Positions 54,426-62,488 of a DNA stretch of 64,000 nt are shown piece after piece. The position numbers and the translations under genes are program-made. The notes below the pieces were generated by a model. That model worked only from the letters and a program-made list of their open reading frames with translations, ran no database searches and was not told the origin of the DNA. How positions within the stretch are numbered: position 1 is the first letter of the stretch; the number at the start of each line of letters is the position of its first letter. This DNA is from Flagellimonas abyssi (lineage in GTDB: Bacteria > Bacteroidota > Bacteroidia > Flavobacteriales > Flavobacteriaceae): the NCBI RefSeq assembly GCF_019457905.1, contig NZ_JAHZSV010000021.1:1-64000 (forward strand), in the 5' to 3' direction.

Positions 54426-55463
54426 TCAATAACTGGTCTCGTCCAATTTAACCTTTCCCCAAAAGGTCCTGTACACGAATATGGTGTAGAAAAGCACCAA
54501 AGGTGTGCCTATAGCCACTATGGTCAGCATAATCTGCAAGGATTTTGTGGAGGATGCCGCATTGTAAATGTCAATATTATACTTTGGATCTATGCTGGAG
54601 CTGAGCAAAACAGGATACAGCTCAACCGCTACCAAGACCAATAAAAATGCTATGGTCAACGAGGAGAACAGAAACGCCCATTTGTATTTGCGCTTTTCGG
54701 CCAAACGGGGCACATTGGCAATACTGAGAAACGTGAGCAAAGGCACCACGAACAAAACCGGGTTACTTTTAAAATCATCGGACAGATGGGGAATATAGAT
54801 CAAGGTATACAGTGTGGTTATCGAAAAACTTAGTATGAACAATATCATTCCACGTTTTAACAACCTAGTCAGTTTGGCAAACAATCGCCCTTCGGTTTTC
54901 AGTAAAAGAAATATGGCACCATGCGTCATAAACAAGAACAATGTGGTAAAGCCCGTCATCAAGGCATAGGGGTTCAAAAATTCAAAAAGCACACCTCCTT
55001 GATACTGGTAGTTTTCGCCAATGGCTATTCCTTGCAATACATTGCCCAGCACAACACCCAATAAAAAAGCGAGCATTATACTTGAAATACTGTAGCAAAC
55101 ATCCCAGAGCCTGCGCCACCACAACATGGCTTCCTTACCCCTAAACTCTATGGAAATGGCCCTAAAAATGATGAACAACAAAAACAACATAAAGGGGATA
55201 TATAAAGACGAGAACATCGTGGCATACATTACCGGAAAACCAGCAAAAAGTGCTCCTCCACCAATGACCAACCAAACCTCATTCCCATCCCAAACCGGGC
55301 CAACGGCATTCAATGCAATTCTACGGCTGTTCTCTTTCTTTAGAAAGAGATGCCATGCCCCTGCTCCAAAATCAAAACCATCCAATATGGCATATCCTGA
55401 GAAAAGTCCTCCTACTACCAAAAACCACCAAGTGGGATAATCCAATCCTAAAAACGTTTCCAT
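54426..55463 (-). CDS. cydB: Cytochrome bd ubiquinol oxidase subunit II
   Basis: A 345-residue membrane protein of subunit II of cytochrome bd. N-terminal 'DYPTWWFLVVGGLFSGYAILDGFDFGAGAWHLF' region (key 'GFDFGAG') and 'GPVWDGNEVWLVIGGGALFAGFP' are the family signatures. Eight or nine membrane helices follow. With CydA it makes the quinol oxidase, which is resistant to sulfide and can serve as the electron sink for SQR. The start is 4 bases behind the cydA stop, so the two are one operon. Confidence 0.95.
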   Translation of the reverse strand: METFLGLDYPTWWFLVVGGLFSGYAILDGFDFGAGAWHLFLKKENSRRIALNAVGPVWDGNEVWLVIGGGALFAGFPVMYATMFSSLYIPFMLFLLFIIFRAISIEFRGKEAMLWWRRLWDVCYSISSIMLAFLLGVVLGNVLQGIAIGENYQYQGGVLFEFLNPYALMTGFTTLFLFMTHGAIFLLLKTEGRLFAKLTRLLKRGMILFILSFSITTLYTLIYIPHLSDDFKSNPVLFVVPLLTFLSIANVPRLAEKRKYKWAFLFSSLTIAFLLVLVAVELYPVLLSSSIDPKYNIDIYNAASSTKSLQIMLTIVAIGTPLVLFYTIFVYRTFWGKVKLDETSY

Positions 55464-55467
55464 AAGC

Positions 55468-56841
55468 TTAGTTCATCATATGAGTTAGTGTTCCGCCAAA
55501 AGGGGTGTCGTCCGATTCCGATTCTTCAAAAGGCCCATGTTTGATTTTCTTGTGCAATAAGTAAATGAACAATACGAATAACAGGGCATATACCAAAAAG
55601 AACAAAATCAGGGAGAACATGATCTGATTATCAGAAACGGCCTGTGAAAATGCCTCATTGGTCCTCAAAAGACCGTAGACCACCCATGGCTGTCGGCCCA
55701 TTTCGGCTGCAAACCATCCCACTTGATTGGCAATCTGCGGAAGAAATACGGCAAATACAAAAATCCAAAGCAGCCATTTTGTATGGAAGAGTTTCCCCCG
55801 CCACCATAAAAATGACGCAAAAAGGGTCAAAAATATCAGGGCTATCCCTATGGCCACCATGATGTGATAAAATTGAAACACTGCGTTTATCTGTGAGGGG
55901 CGTTCATCTTCGGGAAAGGCATTGAGGCCCGTTATGGGTGCATCAAAATCATCTTCCACCAAAAAGGACAATCCTCCTGGCACCTTGATTCCGGATACCT
56001 CTTGGTTTTCCTTGTCCACCCAGCCCAAAATGTACATGTCCGCGGGTCCCGATGCTTCAAAATGGCCTTCGAGTGCCGCTAGTTTTGCCGGTTGGTTCTC
56101 CGCTACTCCGTCCGCTGATTGATGTCCCGTGAACAATTGGCCCAAAGAAAAGACGGTGGCAACCACCAAGGCTATCTTAAATGCTTTCTTGGAAACCTCC
56201 ACATATTTTCCTTTTATCAAATAGTAGGCGTGGACACTCAATACCAGAAAAGCTCCTGCCAAAAATGCACCGAGCCAAACATGGGTCAATCTATCCATAC
56301 TGGAGGGATTGAATACCATGGCCCAAAAATCGGTGATCTCGGCCCTGGCATCCATTCCTTCGCCCACAATATGGAATCCCGCTGGTGTTTGTTGCCAACT
56401 ATTGGCCACAACGATCCAAATGGCGGAGAACATGGAACCCAGAAAAACTCCAATAGTCGACACTAAATGTACCCAGGGCTTGACCCTGTTCCAACCGAAC
56501 AACAGAACGCCCAAGAATCCACTTTCCAAAGCAAAGGCAAAGATACCTTCGGCAGCAAGGGCACTACCGAACACATCCCCTACATATCGGGAATATACTG
56601 CCCAGTTGGTACCAAACTCAAACTCCATGACAATGCCCGTTACAACACCAATACCGAATGTCAAGGCGAAAATTTTGGTCCAGAAGCGAGCCAACTTATG
56701 GTAGGTCTCGTTTTTGGTTCTGATATAAATGCTCTCAAAAATGACCAGCAGTAGACCAATGCCTATACTTAAAGGCGGATAGATATAATGAAAGGCTACT
56801 GTGAACGCAAATTGAATCCGGGCAAGAATTTCGGTTTCCAT
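55468..56841 (-). CDS. cydA: Cytochrome bd ubiquinol oxidase subunit I
   Basis: A 457-residue heme-bearing subunit. The first His ligand region 'FHYIYPPLSIGIG' (H18), 'GHQSADGVAENQPAKLAALEG' in the Q loop and 'GRQPWVVYGLLRT' near the end are in place. The Q loop is of the short form. It starts at ATG 56841; the reading to 56880 would add a non-family stretch. Together with CydB it oxidises quinol and reduces oxygen. The promoter with palindrome lies 49 bases upstream. Confidence 0.95.
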   Translation of the reverse strand: METEILARIQFAFTVAFHYIYPPLSIGIGLLLVIFESIYIRTKNETYHKLARFWTKIFALTFGIGVVTGIVMEFEFGTNWAVYSRYVGDVFGSALAAEGIFAFALESGFLGVLLFGWNRVKPWVHLVSTIGVFLGSMFSAIWIVVANSWQQTPAGFHIVGEGMDARAEITDFWAMVFNPSSMDRLTHVWLGAFLAGAFLVLSVHAYYLIKGKYVEVSKKAFKIALVVATVFSLGQLFTGHQSADGVAENQPAKLAALEGHFEASGPADMYILGWVDKENQEVSGIKVPGGLSFLVEDDFDAPITGLNAFPEDERPSQINAVFQFYHIMVAIGIALIFLTLFASFLWWRGKLFHTKWLLWIFVFAVFLPQIANQVGWFAAEMGRQPWVVYGLLRTNEAFSQAVSDNQIMFSLILFFLVYALLFVLFIYLLHKKIKHGPFEESESDDTPFGGTLTHMMN

Positions 56842-56859
56842 GAATAATGTTTTGTGCCT

Positions 56860-56903
56860 CAAAAATAAGGAGCGGAACACGTTTTATAAGTTACCCATGT
56901 TAC
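56860..56903 (-). promoter_or_regulatory. Regulon promoter 3: palindrome plus -7 box for cydAB
   Basis: Operator (as plus strand) GTTACCcaTGTTAC at 56890-56903, a degenerate copy with two changes from GTAACCnnGGTTAC. On the minus strand the box TATTTTTG spans 56867-56860, again 29.5 bases from the centre. The cydA ATG is at 56841. Confidence 0.78.
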
Positions 56904-56907
56904 AAAT

Positions 56908-56952
56908 GAAATGGATTTAACATAAAAAGATCTGCTATGCTAAATCCATTTC
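56908..56952 (-). terminator. 12-bp inverted repeat behind the CydA-adjacent microprotein
   Basis: GAAATGGATTTA (56908-56919) and its complement (56941-56952) are a perfect 12-bp stem with a 21-base loop. On the minus strand it lies just behind the microprotein stop. There is no T run, so it is a weak terminator or an RNA-stabilising hairpin. It sits 5 bases from the cydA operator. Confidence 0.6.
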
Positions 56953-56970
56953 TCTTATGTTTGGTCAGTG

Positions 56971-57099
56971 TTATTTCTTACCGCTGTTCATCAAGGCGAA
57001 TACTGCAATCACAAGAACAATGACAACTAGGGCAAAAACGCCTATCATCCAGATGCCGTTTTCCCATGATACCAATGGAATATTTATTAATGATTTCAC
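56971..57099 (-). CDS. 42-aa membrane microprotein upstream of cydAB
   Basis: A 42-codon frame with a GTG start, one membrane helix 'WMIGVFALVVIVLVIAVFAL' and a short basic tail NSGKK. The N-terminal part 'SLINIPLVSWENG' would lie outside. It has its own -7 box (57131-57124). Its place right before cydA recalls CydX, a small subunit of bd oxidases, though CydX usually follows cydB. No sequence match to CydX is seen beyond size and one helix. Confidence 0.58.
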   Translation of the reverse strand: MKSLINIPLVSWENGIWMIGVFALVVIVLVIAVFALMNSGKK

Positions 57100-57123
57100 G
57101 ATGTATTGGTTTTAAGTTTGAAT

Positions 57124-57167
57124 CAAATTTAGTTGCTAAGGAATAGCCAAAACATGATAATGCTCAT
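57124..57167 (-). promoter_or_regulatory. Promoter of the 42-aa microprotein with a different palindrome
   Basis: On the minus strand TAAATTTG spans 57131-57124. A palindrome of another kind, ATGA-N6-TCAT, is centred at 57160.5, again 29.5 bases from the box. It could be the site of a different Crp/Fnr-type regulator, or chance. Confidence 0.45.
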
Positions 57168-57310
57168 AAATCCTTGACAAGCATCCGAACTTTAAACACT
57201 CGCTATGCAATTCTGTGTTATTGAAAACAAAAAAGGGGGCGTCTAAAAAGCATTTCTACCCCTCTATAATTTGCGTATTTGAGAATAGTTATCCGATACC
57301 TACCCGAATA

Positions 57311-57344
57311 AAAAAGAGGCTGTCTTGACTTTTTAGACAGCCTC
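57311..57344 (-). terminator. Rho-independent terminator of DUF2892 gene
   Basis: Perfect 10-bp stem GAGGCTGTCT / AGACAGCCTC (57316-57325 and 57335-57344), 9-base loop, followed on the minus strand by a run of T. It ends the leftward DUF2892 transcript. Confidence 0.92.
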
Positions 57345-57368
57345 ATTCTTATCAAACAACCAAAAAAC

Positions 57369-57575
57369 CTAGTTCTTGACCTTGCAGGTATTGATTCCCA
57401 ATAGGGTGTACAACGGACAAAAACTTACAAAACTTGTCAAAACAAATATCACTGCAAAGGCCAAGAGTACATAGGCCAATGTTCCTGTTATTACATTAAA
57501 ATAGTACAATGCTCCTACACCAAGTGCTAGGATAATCCGAATTGTGCGGTCTGCACCGCCCATATTTTTTTTCAT
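57369..57575 (-). CDS. DUF2892 membrane protein, second copy
   Basis: A 68-residue protein with the DUF2892 layout: 'KNMGGADRTIRIILALGVGAL' start, two membrane helices, and a Cys-bearing turn 'SFCPLYTLLGINTC'. Such proteins (YgaP type) often stand beside rhodaneses. It is transcribed leftward from the shared site D, with a leader of about 90 bases, and ends at a strong terminator, so it is monocistronic. Confidence 0.88.
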   Translation of the reverse strand: MKKNMGGADRTIRIILALGVGALYYFNVITGTLAYVLLAFAVIFVLTSFVSFCPLYTLLGINTCKVKN

Positions 57576-57666
57576 AATGGATAGTTTATGATTGTTGCAT
57601 ACAACTTATTTTCAAAAATCGTATCAGCTTGCACCTTGCCTCTTATTGATTTTCAAATATTTACTT

Positions 57667-57740
57667 CAAAAGTAACGGTTCATCACGGATTGTCCGGTAA
57701 CCTTGGTTACATAGCTTTGTTTATTTTTATGATACATTTA
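57667..57740. promoter_or_regulatory. Regulon promoter 4: bidirectional palindrome for DUF2892 and sulfite oxidase
   Basis: Operator GTAACCttGGTTAC at 57697-57710. Rightward the box TACATTTA starts at 57733, 29.5 bases from the centre (57703.5), before the sulfite oxidase ATG at 57754. Leftward the box TACTTTTG starts at 57674, also 29.5 bases from the centre. One symmetric site can thus drive both directions. Confidence 0.82.
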
Positions 57741-57753
57741 AATTTTGACCTGA

Positions 57754-58974
57754 ATGAACAGAAGAGGTTTTACAAACAAAATTTCGTTGGCGGCCGTGGC
57801 CAGTATATTGGGTTTAGAGATCGTATATGGCCATCGGATGCCAAAAGGATATCGACCACTAGGCCTACAGGATCCCGATCCCTTTAAAATGTTCCACAAA
57901 GACAAGGAAATGGTTGTGCTCAACAACAAACCATGGAATATGGAGGCTCAGGCCCATTTGTTGAACGATGACATTACTCCCAACAAATATATGTTCGTTC
58001 GCAACAATGGAAGAATTCCTGAGAATATTGAAGCTTCCCAATGGACATTGACCTTAGATGGTGAGTCCGTCAAAAACAAAAAAACCTATTCCCTGGCAGA
58101 TTTAAAAGATAAGTTCCAACACTACACCTATCAATTGACTTTGGAATGTGGTGGAAATGGCCGAAGTGAATTCAATCCACCCGCAAAGGGCAATCAATGG
58201 ACTGTCGGAGCGGTTTCTTGTGCCGAATGGACCGGAGTAAGGCTTCGCGATGTCCTTGAAGATGCAGGAATCAATTCCGACGCCGTTTATATTGGCTACC
58301 ATGCCACGGATACCCATTTGAGTGGCGACCCAAATAAGGAACCTATCTCCAGGGGCGTTCCAATTTGGAAAGCACTTCAAGATGAAACCTTGCTCGCTTT
58401 TGCCATGAACGGGGAGGATATTCCATTGGCACACGGTTTTCCATTGCGATTGGTCTGTGGGGGGTGGCCCGCCTCCACGTCGGGGAAATGGGTCAATCGA
58501 ATCAGTATCAGAAATAAAGTGCACGATGGTGAAAAAATGGGGGGCACCTCGTACCGTGTCCCTTGCGAAACTGTTGCCCCGGGCAGCAAGGTCGAAGATT
58601 CTGATATGTGCATCATAGAGTCCATGCCGGTAAAGTCCTTGATAACCTACCCAAAAAGTGGAGCACTGATCAAACAGGGCCAAACATTGAACATCAATGG
58701 CCATGCGTGGGCAGGTGAACTTGAGGTTTCAAAAATGGAGTATTCCATCGATTTTGGCAGTACTTGGCATACCTGTTCCCTTAAAAGACCCAAAAACCGT
58801 TTGGCTTGGCAACATTTCAACGCAACGGTATCATTTCCCAAAAAGGGCTATTACGAGGTGTGGGGAAGGGCTACGGACACCAACGGAAAAGCGCAACCAA
58901 TGGTACTTCCGGGGTGGAACCCAAAAGGCTATCTCAACAATGCTTGCCATCGTATAGCCGTTAAAATTGTGTAA
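57754..58974 (+). CDS. Sulfite oxidase-type molybdopterin oxidoreductase
   Basis: A 406-residue molybdoenzyme. 'MNRRGFTNKISL' is a Tat signal, so it is folded with cofactor before export. The Moco domain has the ligand Cys at C156 ('GAVSCAEWTGVRLRDVL') and 'ECGGNGRSEF' and 'HGFPLRLVCGGWPASTSGKWVNRI'; the Mo-co dimerisation domain follows from about 290 ('VKSLITYPKSGALIKQ', 'YYEVWGRATDTNGKAQP'). There is no heme domain; the next gene, a cytochrome c, is the likely electron acceptor. It turns sulfite to sulfate in the periplasm. Confidence 0.9.
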   Translation: MNRRGFTNKISLAAVASILGLEIVYGHRMPKGYRPLGLQDPDPFKMFHKDKEMVVLNNKPWNMEAQAHLLNDDITPNKYMFVRNNGRIPENIEASQWTLTLDGESVKNKKTYSLADLKDKFQHYTYQLTLECGGNGRSEFNPPAKGNQWTVGAVSCAEWTGVRLRDVLEDAGINSDAVYIGYHATDTHLSGDPNKEPISRGVPIWKALQDETLLAFAMNGEDIPLAHGFPLRLVCGGWPASTSGKWVNRISIRNKVHDGEKMGGTSYRVPCETVAPGSKVEDSDMCIIESMPVKSLITYPKSGALIKQGQTLNINGHAWAGELEVSKMEYSIDFGSTWHTCSLKRPKNRLAWQHFNATVSFPKKGYYEVWGRATDTNGKAQPMVLPGWNPKGYLNNACHRIAVKIV

Positions 58975-58975
58975 C

Positions 58976-59428
58976 ATGGGCAAGGAGTTTCAAAAGCAGG
59001 TGCGTTCACTTTCCAAAAGCTTACTTTCTTTTTTGATTTTGATCTTGGTATTGTTCGGTGGTTTATACTATTGGGCAAACCACAAATCAAAACCTGAAAT
59101 AACGGAAATTCCTTTGGAAGTATCCTCTGAAGATTACGACAAAGTAGAAAACGGTATCCACGTGGCCACAGGTTTTATTGATGATAGAGGAATGCAGGAG
59201 ACCATACAAAATTGTACCGCCTGTCACTCCGCAAAATTGGTCACCCAAAACCGAATGAGCAGGGAAGGGTGGAAAGCTACTATAGAATGGATGCAAGAAA
59301 CCCAGAACCTTTGGGATTTGGGCGCTAATGAGGAATTGATTTTGACCTATTTGGCCAAAAACTATGCTCCTACCGATAAAGGCCGCCGCCAAAATCTGGA
59401 GGATATTGAATGGTACGAGCTAAACTAG
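58976..59428 (+). CDS. Membrane-anchored c-type cytochrome
   Basis: A 150-residue protein with one N-terminal membrane helix (about 18-38, LLSFLILILVLFGGLYYW) and a single heme c site C-T-A-C-H at about residue 78-82. The following 'NRMSREGWKATIEWMQ' resembles sulfite-dehydrogenase cytochrome subunits (SorB-like), with Met as a possible axial ligand. It starts 1 base behind the sulfite oxidase stop and should take its electrons. The ATG at 58976 is preferred over TTG at 58967. Confidence 0.87.
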   Translation: MGKEFQKQVRSLSKSLLSFLILILVLFGGLYYWANHKSKPEITEIPLEVSSEDYDKVENGIHVATGFIDDRGMQETIQNCTACHSAKLVTQNRMSREGWKATIEWMQETQNLWDLGANEELILTYLAKNYAPTDKGRRQNLEDIEWYELN

Positions 59429-59433
59429 CTGTG

Positions 59434-60312
59434 ATGAAATATATTGATGCTTTGGTCAACGGGTTTTTAGGAATGGTCCAATGGACCTGGAGATCCATTA
59501 TTTTTGATGTTCCCTGGTACACCAATTATTTTTGGGGTTTGATTCTTATCTCACTCTTGGTATGGGGGCTGGAAATCCTCTTTCCATGGCGCAAGGAACA
59601 ATCCATTTTTAGAAAGGACTTTTGGCTGGATATATTTTATATGTTCTTCAATTTCTTTGTATTCGCCATCATTATAAACGGGGTTTATAAAGTTTTGACG
59701 ATACTTTTTAACGATTTCGGAATTACTTCAAAATCTTTGGCCATTGTGGATATTGCCAATTGGCCCCAATGGGTTCAGTTGCTTGTGTTTTTTGTAGTGC
59801 TCGATTTTGTTCAATGGTTCACTCATATCCTATTGCACAGGGTCCCTGCTTTTTGGGAATTTCATAAAGTACACCATAGCGTGAAGGAAATGGGCTTCGC
59901 TGCCCACATGCGTTTCCATTGGATGGAAAATGTTCTTTACAAACCCTTAAAAACTTTGGGATTGATGGTCCTCGGAGGGTTTGAACCCGAACAAGCCTAC
60001 ATTGTCCATTTTGCTGCCATTGCCATTGGACACTTTAATCATTCGAACATTAAACTGACCTATGGTCCTTTAAAGTATATACTGAACAATCCGGTGATGC
60101 ACCTGTACCACCACGCCTATAATCTTCCCGAGGGGCATCGCTATGGAATGAATTTTGGAATTAGCCTGAGTCTTTGGGATTATATATTCCGAACAAATTA
60201 TATTCCCGAAAGCGACGGTAAAATAGAGTTGGGGTTTCCCGGTGATGAAAAACTTCCGAAGAGATTCTGGGGTCAATCAGTATCCGGTTTTAGAAAAAAA
60301 GATAAAGGGTAA
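59434..60312 (+). CDS. Fatty acid hydroxylase/sterol desaturase family protein
   Basis: A 292-residue membrane di-iron enzyme. The three His boxes are clear: 'HILLH' (HxxxH), 'HKVHH' (HxxHH) and 'HLYHH' (HxxHH), with a fourth pair in 'HFNH'. Four or so membrane helices flank them. Family members hydroxylate fatty acyl chains or sterols using oxygen and an electron donor. It lies in the sulfite-oxidase operon, 5 bases after the cytochrome gene stop (an in-frame start at 59410 would overlap it). The substrate is unknown. Confidence 0.85.
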   Translation: MKYIDALVNGFLGMVQWTWRSIIFDVPWYTNYFWGLILISLLVWGLEILFPWRKEQSIFRKDFWLDIFYMFFNFFVFAIIINGVYKVLTILFNDFGITSKSLAIVDIANWPQWVQLLVFFVVLDFVQWFTHILLHRVPAFWEFHKVHHSVKEMGFAAHMRFHWMENVLYKPLKTLGLMVLGGFEPEQAYIVHFAAIAIGHFNHSNIKLTYGPLKYILNNPVMHLYHHAYNLPEGHRYGMNFGISLSLWDYIFRTNYIPESDGKIELGFPGDEKLPKRFWGQSVSGFRKKDKG

Positions 60313-60327
60313 TCTCCATCTAATTAC

Positions 60328-60594
60328 CTAAGCCAACTTTCCACTCGCGCAACTTACAAACGATTTTGCCTTGTCCCCAAAACCATTTTCGTCATCAATG
60401 GTGGGATAGCCCATGCGTTTAAGGGCTTCTTTAATCAAGGAAGCATCATCGGCGCTTTGATGATCAAAGCTAACCGATGAGCTTTCCTTATCCACAATCA
60501 CATTTTTAATTTCTTTTATCTCAGAAAGTTTGTTGGAGATGCTCTTTACACAACCTCCGCATTTTAAGTTTTGTACTTGAAAAGTAGTTTGCAC
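60328..60594 (-). CDS. Heavy-metal-associated (HMA) domain protein
   Basis: An 88-residue copper-chaperone-like protein. 'VQNLKCGGCVKSISNKLSEI' holds the C-x-x-C metal site of the HMA fold (about residues 12-15). After the fold it has a tail 'GFGDKAKSFVSCASGKLA' with one more Cys. It follows the rhodanese gene with 12 bases between, so it is in the same transcript and under the same palindrome. Confidence 0.88.
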   Translation of the reverse strand: MQTTFQVQNLKCGGCVKSISNKLSEIKEIKNVIVDKESSSVSFDHQSADDASLIKEALKRMGYPTIDDENGFGDKAKSFVSCASGKLA

Positions 60595-60606
60595 AGCAAC
60601 ATGAAT

Positions 60607-60951
60607 TTAATAGCACCAGTTTCTGTAGCCTCCCCTAAGGTCGCACACTTTGGCGAAGCCCAATTCTACCAATCGTTTGGCTGCCTTTTGGCTTCTGTTT
60701 CCGGATTGGCAATAAATAAATACCGGGGCATCTTTCTTCATCTTGGAAAATGCTGATTCGAAAGCGGAACCTTGAAAAAAATCAATGTTCTTGGCTCCAT
60801 TGATGTGGCCAGAAGCAAACTCCGCCCTGGTCCTCACATCCACCAACTGCACCTTTCCGCGGGATATGGCTTTTCTATATTCTTCCCGATCCATTATCTG
60901 GATTTCATCGGGAAGGTTATGTTCTTTGAACAAAAAACCGAGTATTGACAT
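60607..60951 (-). CDS. Single-domain rhodanese
   Basis: A 114-residue rhodanese. Starting at ATG 60951 gives 'MSILGFLFKEHNLPDEIQIM'. The conserved 'VQLVDVRTRAEFASGHINGAKNID' and the active-site loop 'VFIYCQSGNRSQKAAKRL' (catalytic Cys in CQSGNR) are present. It moves sulfane sulfur, for example from persulfide to sulfite or cyanide. Promoter site E lies 52 bases upstream. Confidence 0.92.
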   Translation of the reverse strand: MSILGFLFKEHNLPDEIQIMDREEYRKAISRGKVQLVDVRTRAEFASGHINGAKNIDFFQGSAFESAFSKMKKDAPVFIYCQSGNRSQKAAKRLVELGFAKVCDLRGGYRNWCY

Positions 60952-60972
60952 AGTCTCATTGTTTTGTGAGAC

Positions 60973-61016
60973 CAAAGTACTTCATACAACCCATGGCTGT
61001 CAGTAACCACGGTTAC
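60973..61016 (-). promoter_or_regulatory. Regulon promoter 5: palindrome plus -7 box for rhodanese-HMA
   Basis: Operator GTAACCacGGTTAC at 61003-61016. On the minus strand GTACTTTG spans 60980-60973; its TTTG falls at the same distance as in the other sites, but the TA is shifted by one base. The rhodanese ATG is at 60951. Confidence 0.75.
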
Positions 61017-61057
61017 ACAGCCCATCTTTTTAATCAATTTTCCAGTGGGATTTGGAC

Positions 61058-62473
61058 TTATTTCAGTGTTGTGGGGCAAACATAGTCCGTAACGGGTATT
61101 CCAGCCTTTTTAATATCGGCAAAACCACCAGCTACATCCACTAAATTATGAATCCCTCTACTTTTTAAGATGGAAGAGGCAATCATACTACGATATCCTC
61201 CTGCGCAATGAACATAAAAGGTTTCTTTTTCCGGAAATTCCGATAGGTGGTCGTTGATGTAATCCAAAGGGGTCAAGTTTGCATTTTCCACGTGCTCTGC
61301 TTGGTATTCCGATTCCTTGCGGACATCGTATACCGGAACCTCCTCTTTTTCTTCTATTAATTCTTTAAGCTCTTCGGCATTGATGCTGTCCACGGTATCC
61401 GTTTCTTTTCCTGCTGCCTTCCAAGCCTCGATTCCGCCTTTTAAGAAGCCCAAGGTATGGTCAAACCCAACACGAGACAATCGAGTGATGGTTTCTTCCT
61501 CCCTACCTTCGGGAGTCACCAAAAGTATCGGTTGCTTTACATCGGCTACCAATGCTCCCACCCATGGGGCAAAACTACCGTCCAGCCCAATAAATATGGA
61601 ACGTGGCACGTGCCCTTTGGCAAAATCATCTTGATGGCGCACATCGAGTACAACGGCACCTGTTTCATTGGCGGCCGCTTCAAAGGCATCTGGGGCAAGG
61701 GCTTGGGTGCCTCTTTCCAATACTTTATCAATATCCTCGTAACCCTCTTTGTTCATTTTTACATTGAGTGGGAAATATTGTGGTGGTGGCAAAAGACCTT
61801 CGGTCACTTCATCAATAAATTCATCACGGGTCATATCCGCCCTAAGGGCATAGTTCATCTTTTTCTGGTTGCCCAAGGTGTCCACGGTTTCCTTCATCAT
61901 GTTTTTTCCGCATGCGGAACCAGCGCCGTGGGCAGGATATACAATAACATCGTCGGCCAATGGCATAATCTTGTTGCGCAGACTATCGAACAAGGTTCCT
62001 GCCAATTCTTCTTGGGTCATATGGGCCGCTTTTTGGGCCAAATCCGGACGGCCAACATCTCCAAGGAACAAGGTGTCCCCACTAAAAATGGCATGGTCCT
62101 TTCCATTTTCATCCCTCAACAAATAGGTAGTGCTCTCCATGGTGTGACCGGGTGTATGCAATGCCACTATGGTGATTTTACCCAGTTTAAACTCCTGCTG
62201 ATCTTTAGCAATAATAGCTTCAAATGAAGGTTCAGCGGTAGGACCGTATACAATGGGCGCTCCGGTTTCTTTGGATAACGTAAGGTGGCCGCTTACAAAA
62301 TCGGCATGGAAGTGTGTCTCAAAAATATATTTGATCTTTGCTCCACTTTCCTTTGCTGTTTTCAAATAGGGGTCGATTTCCCTTAGCGGGTCGATTATTG
62401 CCGCTTCTCCTGCGCTTTCTATGTAGTAGGCGCCTTGTGCAAGACAGCCTGTATATATCTGTTCTATTTTCAT
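61058..62473 (-). CDS. Persulfide-dioxygenase-like MBL hydrolase fused to two rhodanese domains
   Basis: A 471-residue enzyme. An MBL domain (1-235) holds 'ETHFHADFVSGHLTL' (HxHxDF instead of HxHxDH), 'ALHTPGHTMESTTYLL' and 'FSGDTLFLGDVGRPDL', the layout of ETHE1-type persulfide dioxygenases, which need only His-His-Asp for iron. The first rhodanese (265-360) has no active-site Cys ('LLVTPEGREEE'); the second (370-465) has it ('YVHCAGGYRSMIA'). It should oxidise persulfide to sulfite and pass on sulfur. Start ATG at 62473; a TTG at 62491 is possible. Confidence 0.88.
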   Translation of the reverse strand: MKIEQIYTGCLAQGAYYIESAGEAAIIDPLREIDPYLKTAKESGAKIKYIFETHFHADFVSGHLTLSKETGAPIVYGPTAEPSFEAIIAKDQQEFKLGKITIVALHTPGHTMESTTYLLRDENGKDHAIFSGDTLFLGDVGRPDLAQKAAHMTQEELAGTLFDSLRNKIMPLADDVIVYPAHGAGSACGKNMMKETVDTLGNQKKMNYALRADMTRDEFIDEVTEGLLPPPQYFPLNVKMNKEGYEDIDKVLERGTQALAPDAFEAAANETGAVVLDVRHQDDFAKGHVPRSIFIGLDGSFAPWVGALVADVKQPILLVTPEGREEETITRLSRVGFDHTLGFLKGGIEAWKAAGKETDTVDSINAEELKELIEEKEEVPVYDVRKESEYQAEHVENANLTPLDYINDHLSEFPEKETFYVHCAGGYRSMIASSILKSRGIHNLVDVAGGFADIKKAGIPVTDYVCPTTLK

Positions 62474-62488
62474 GTTTTCCAGTTTTTT

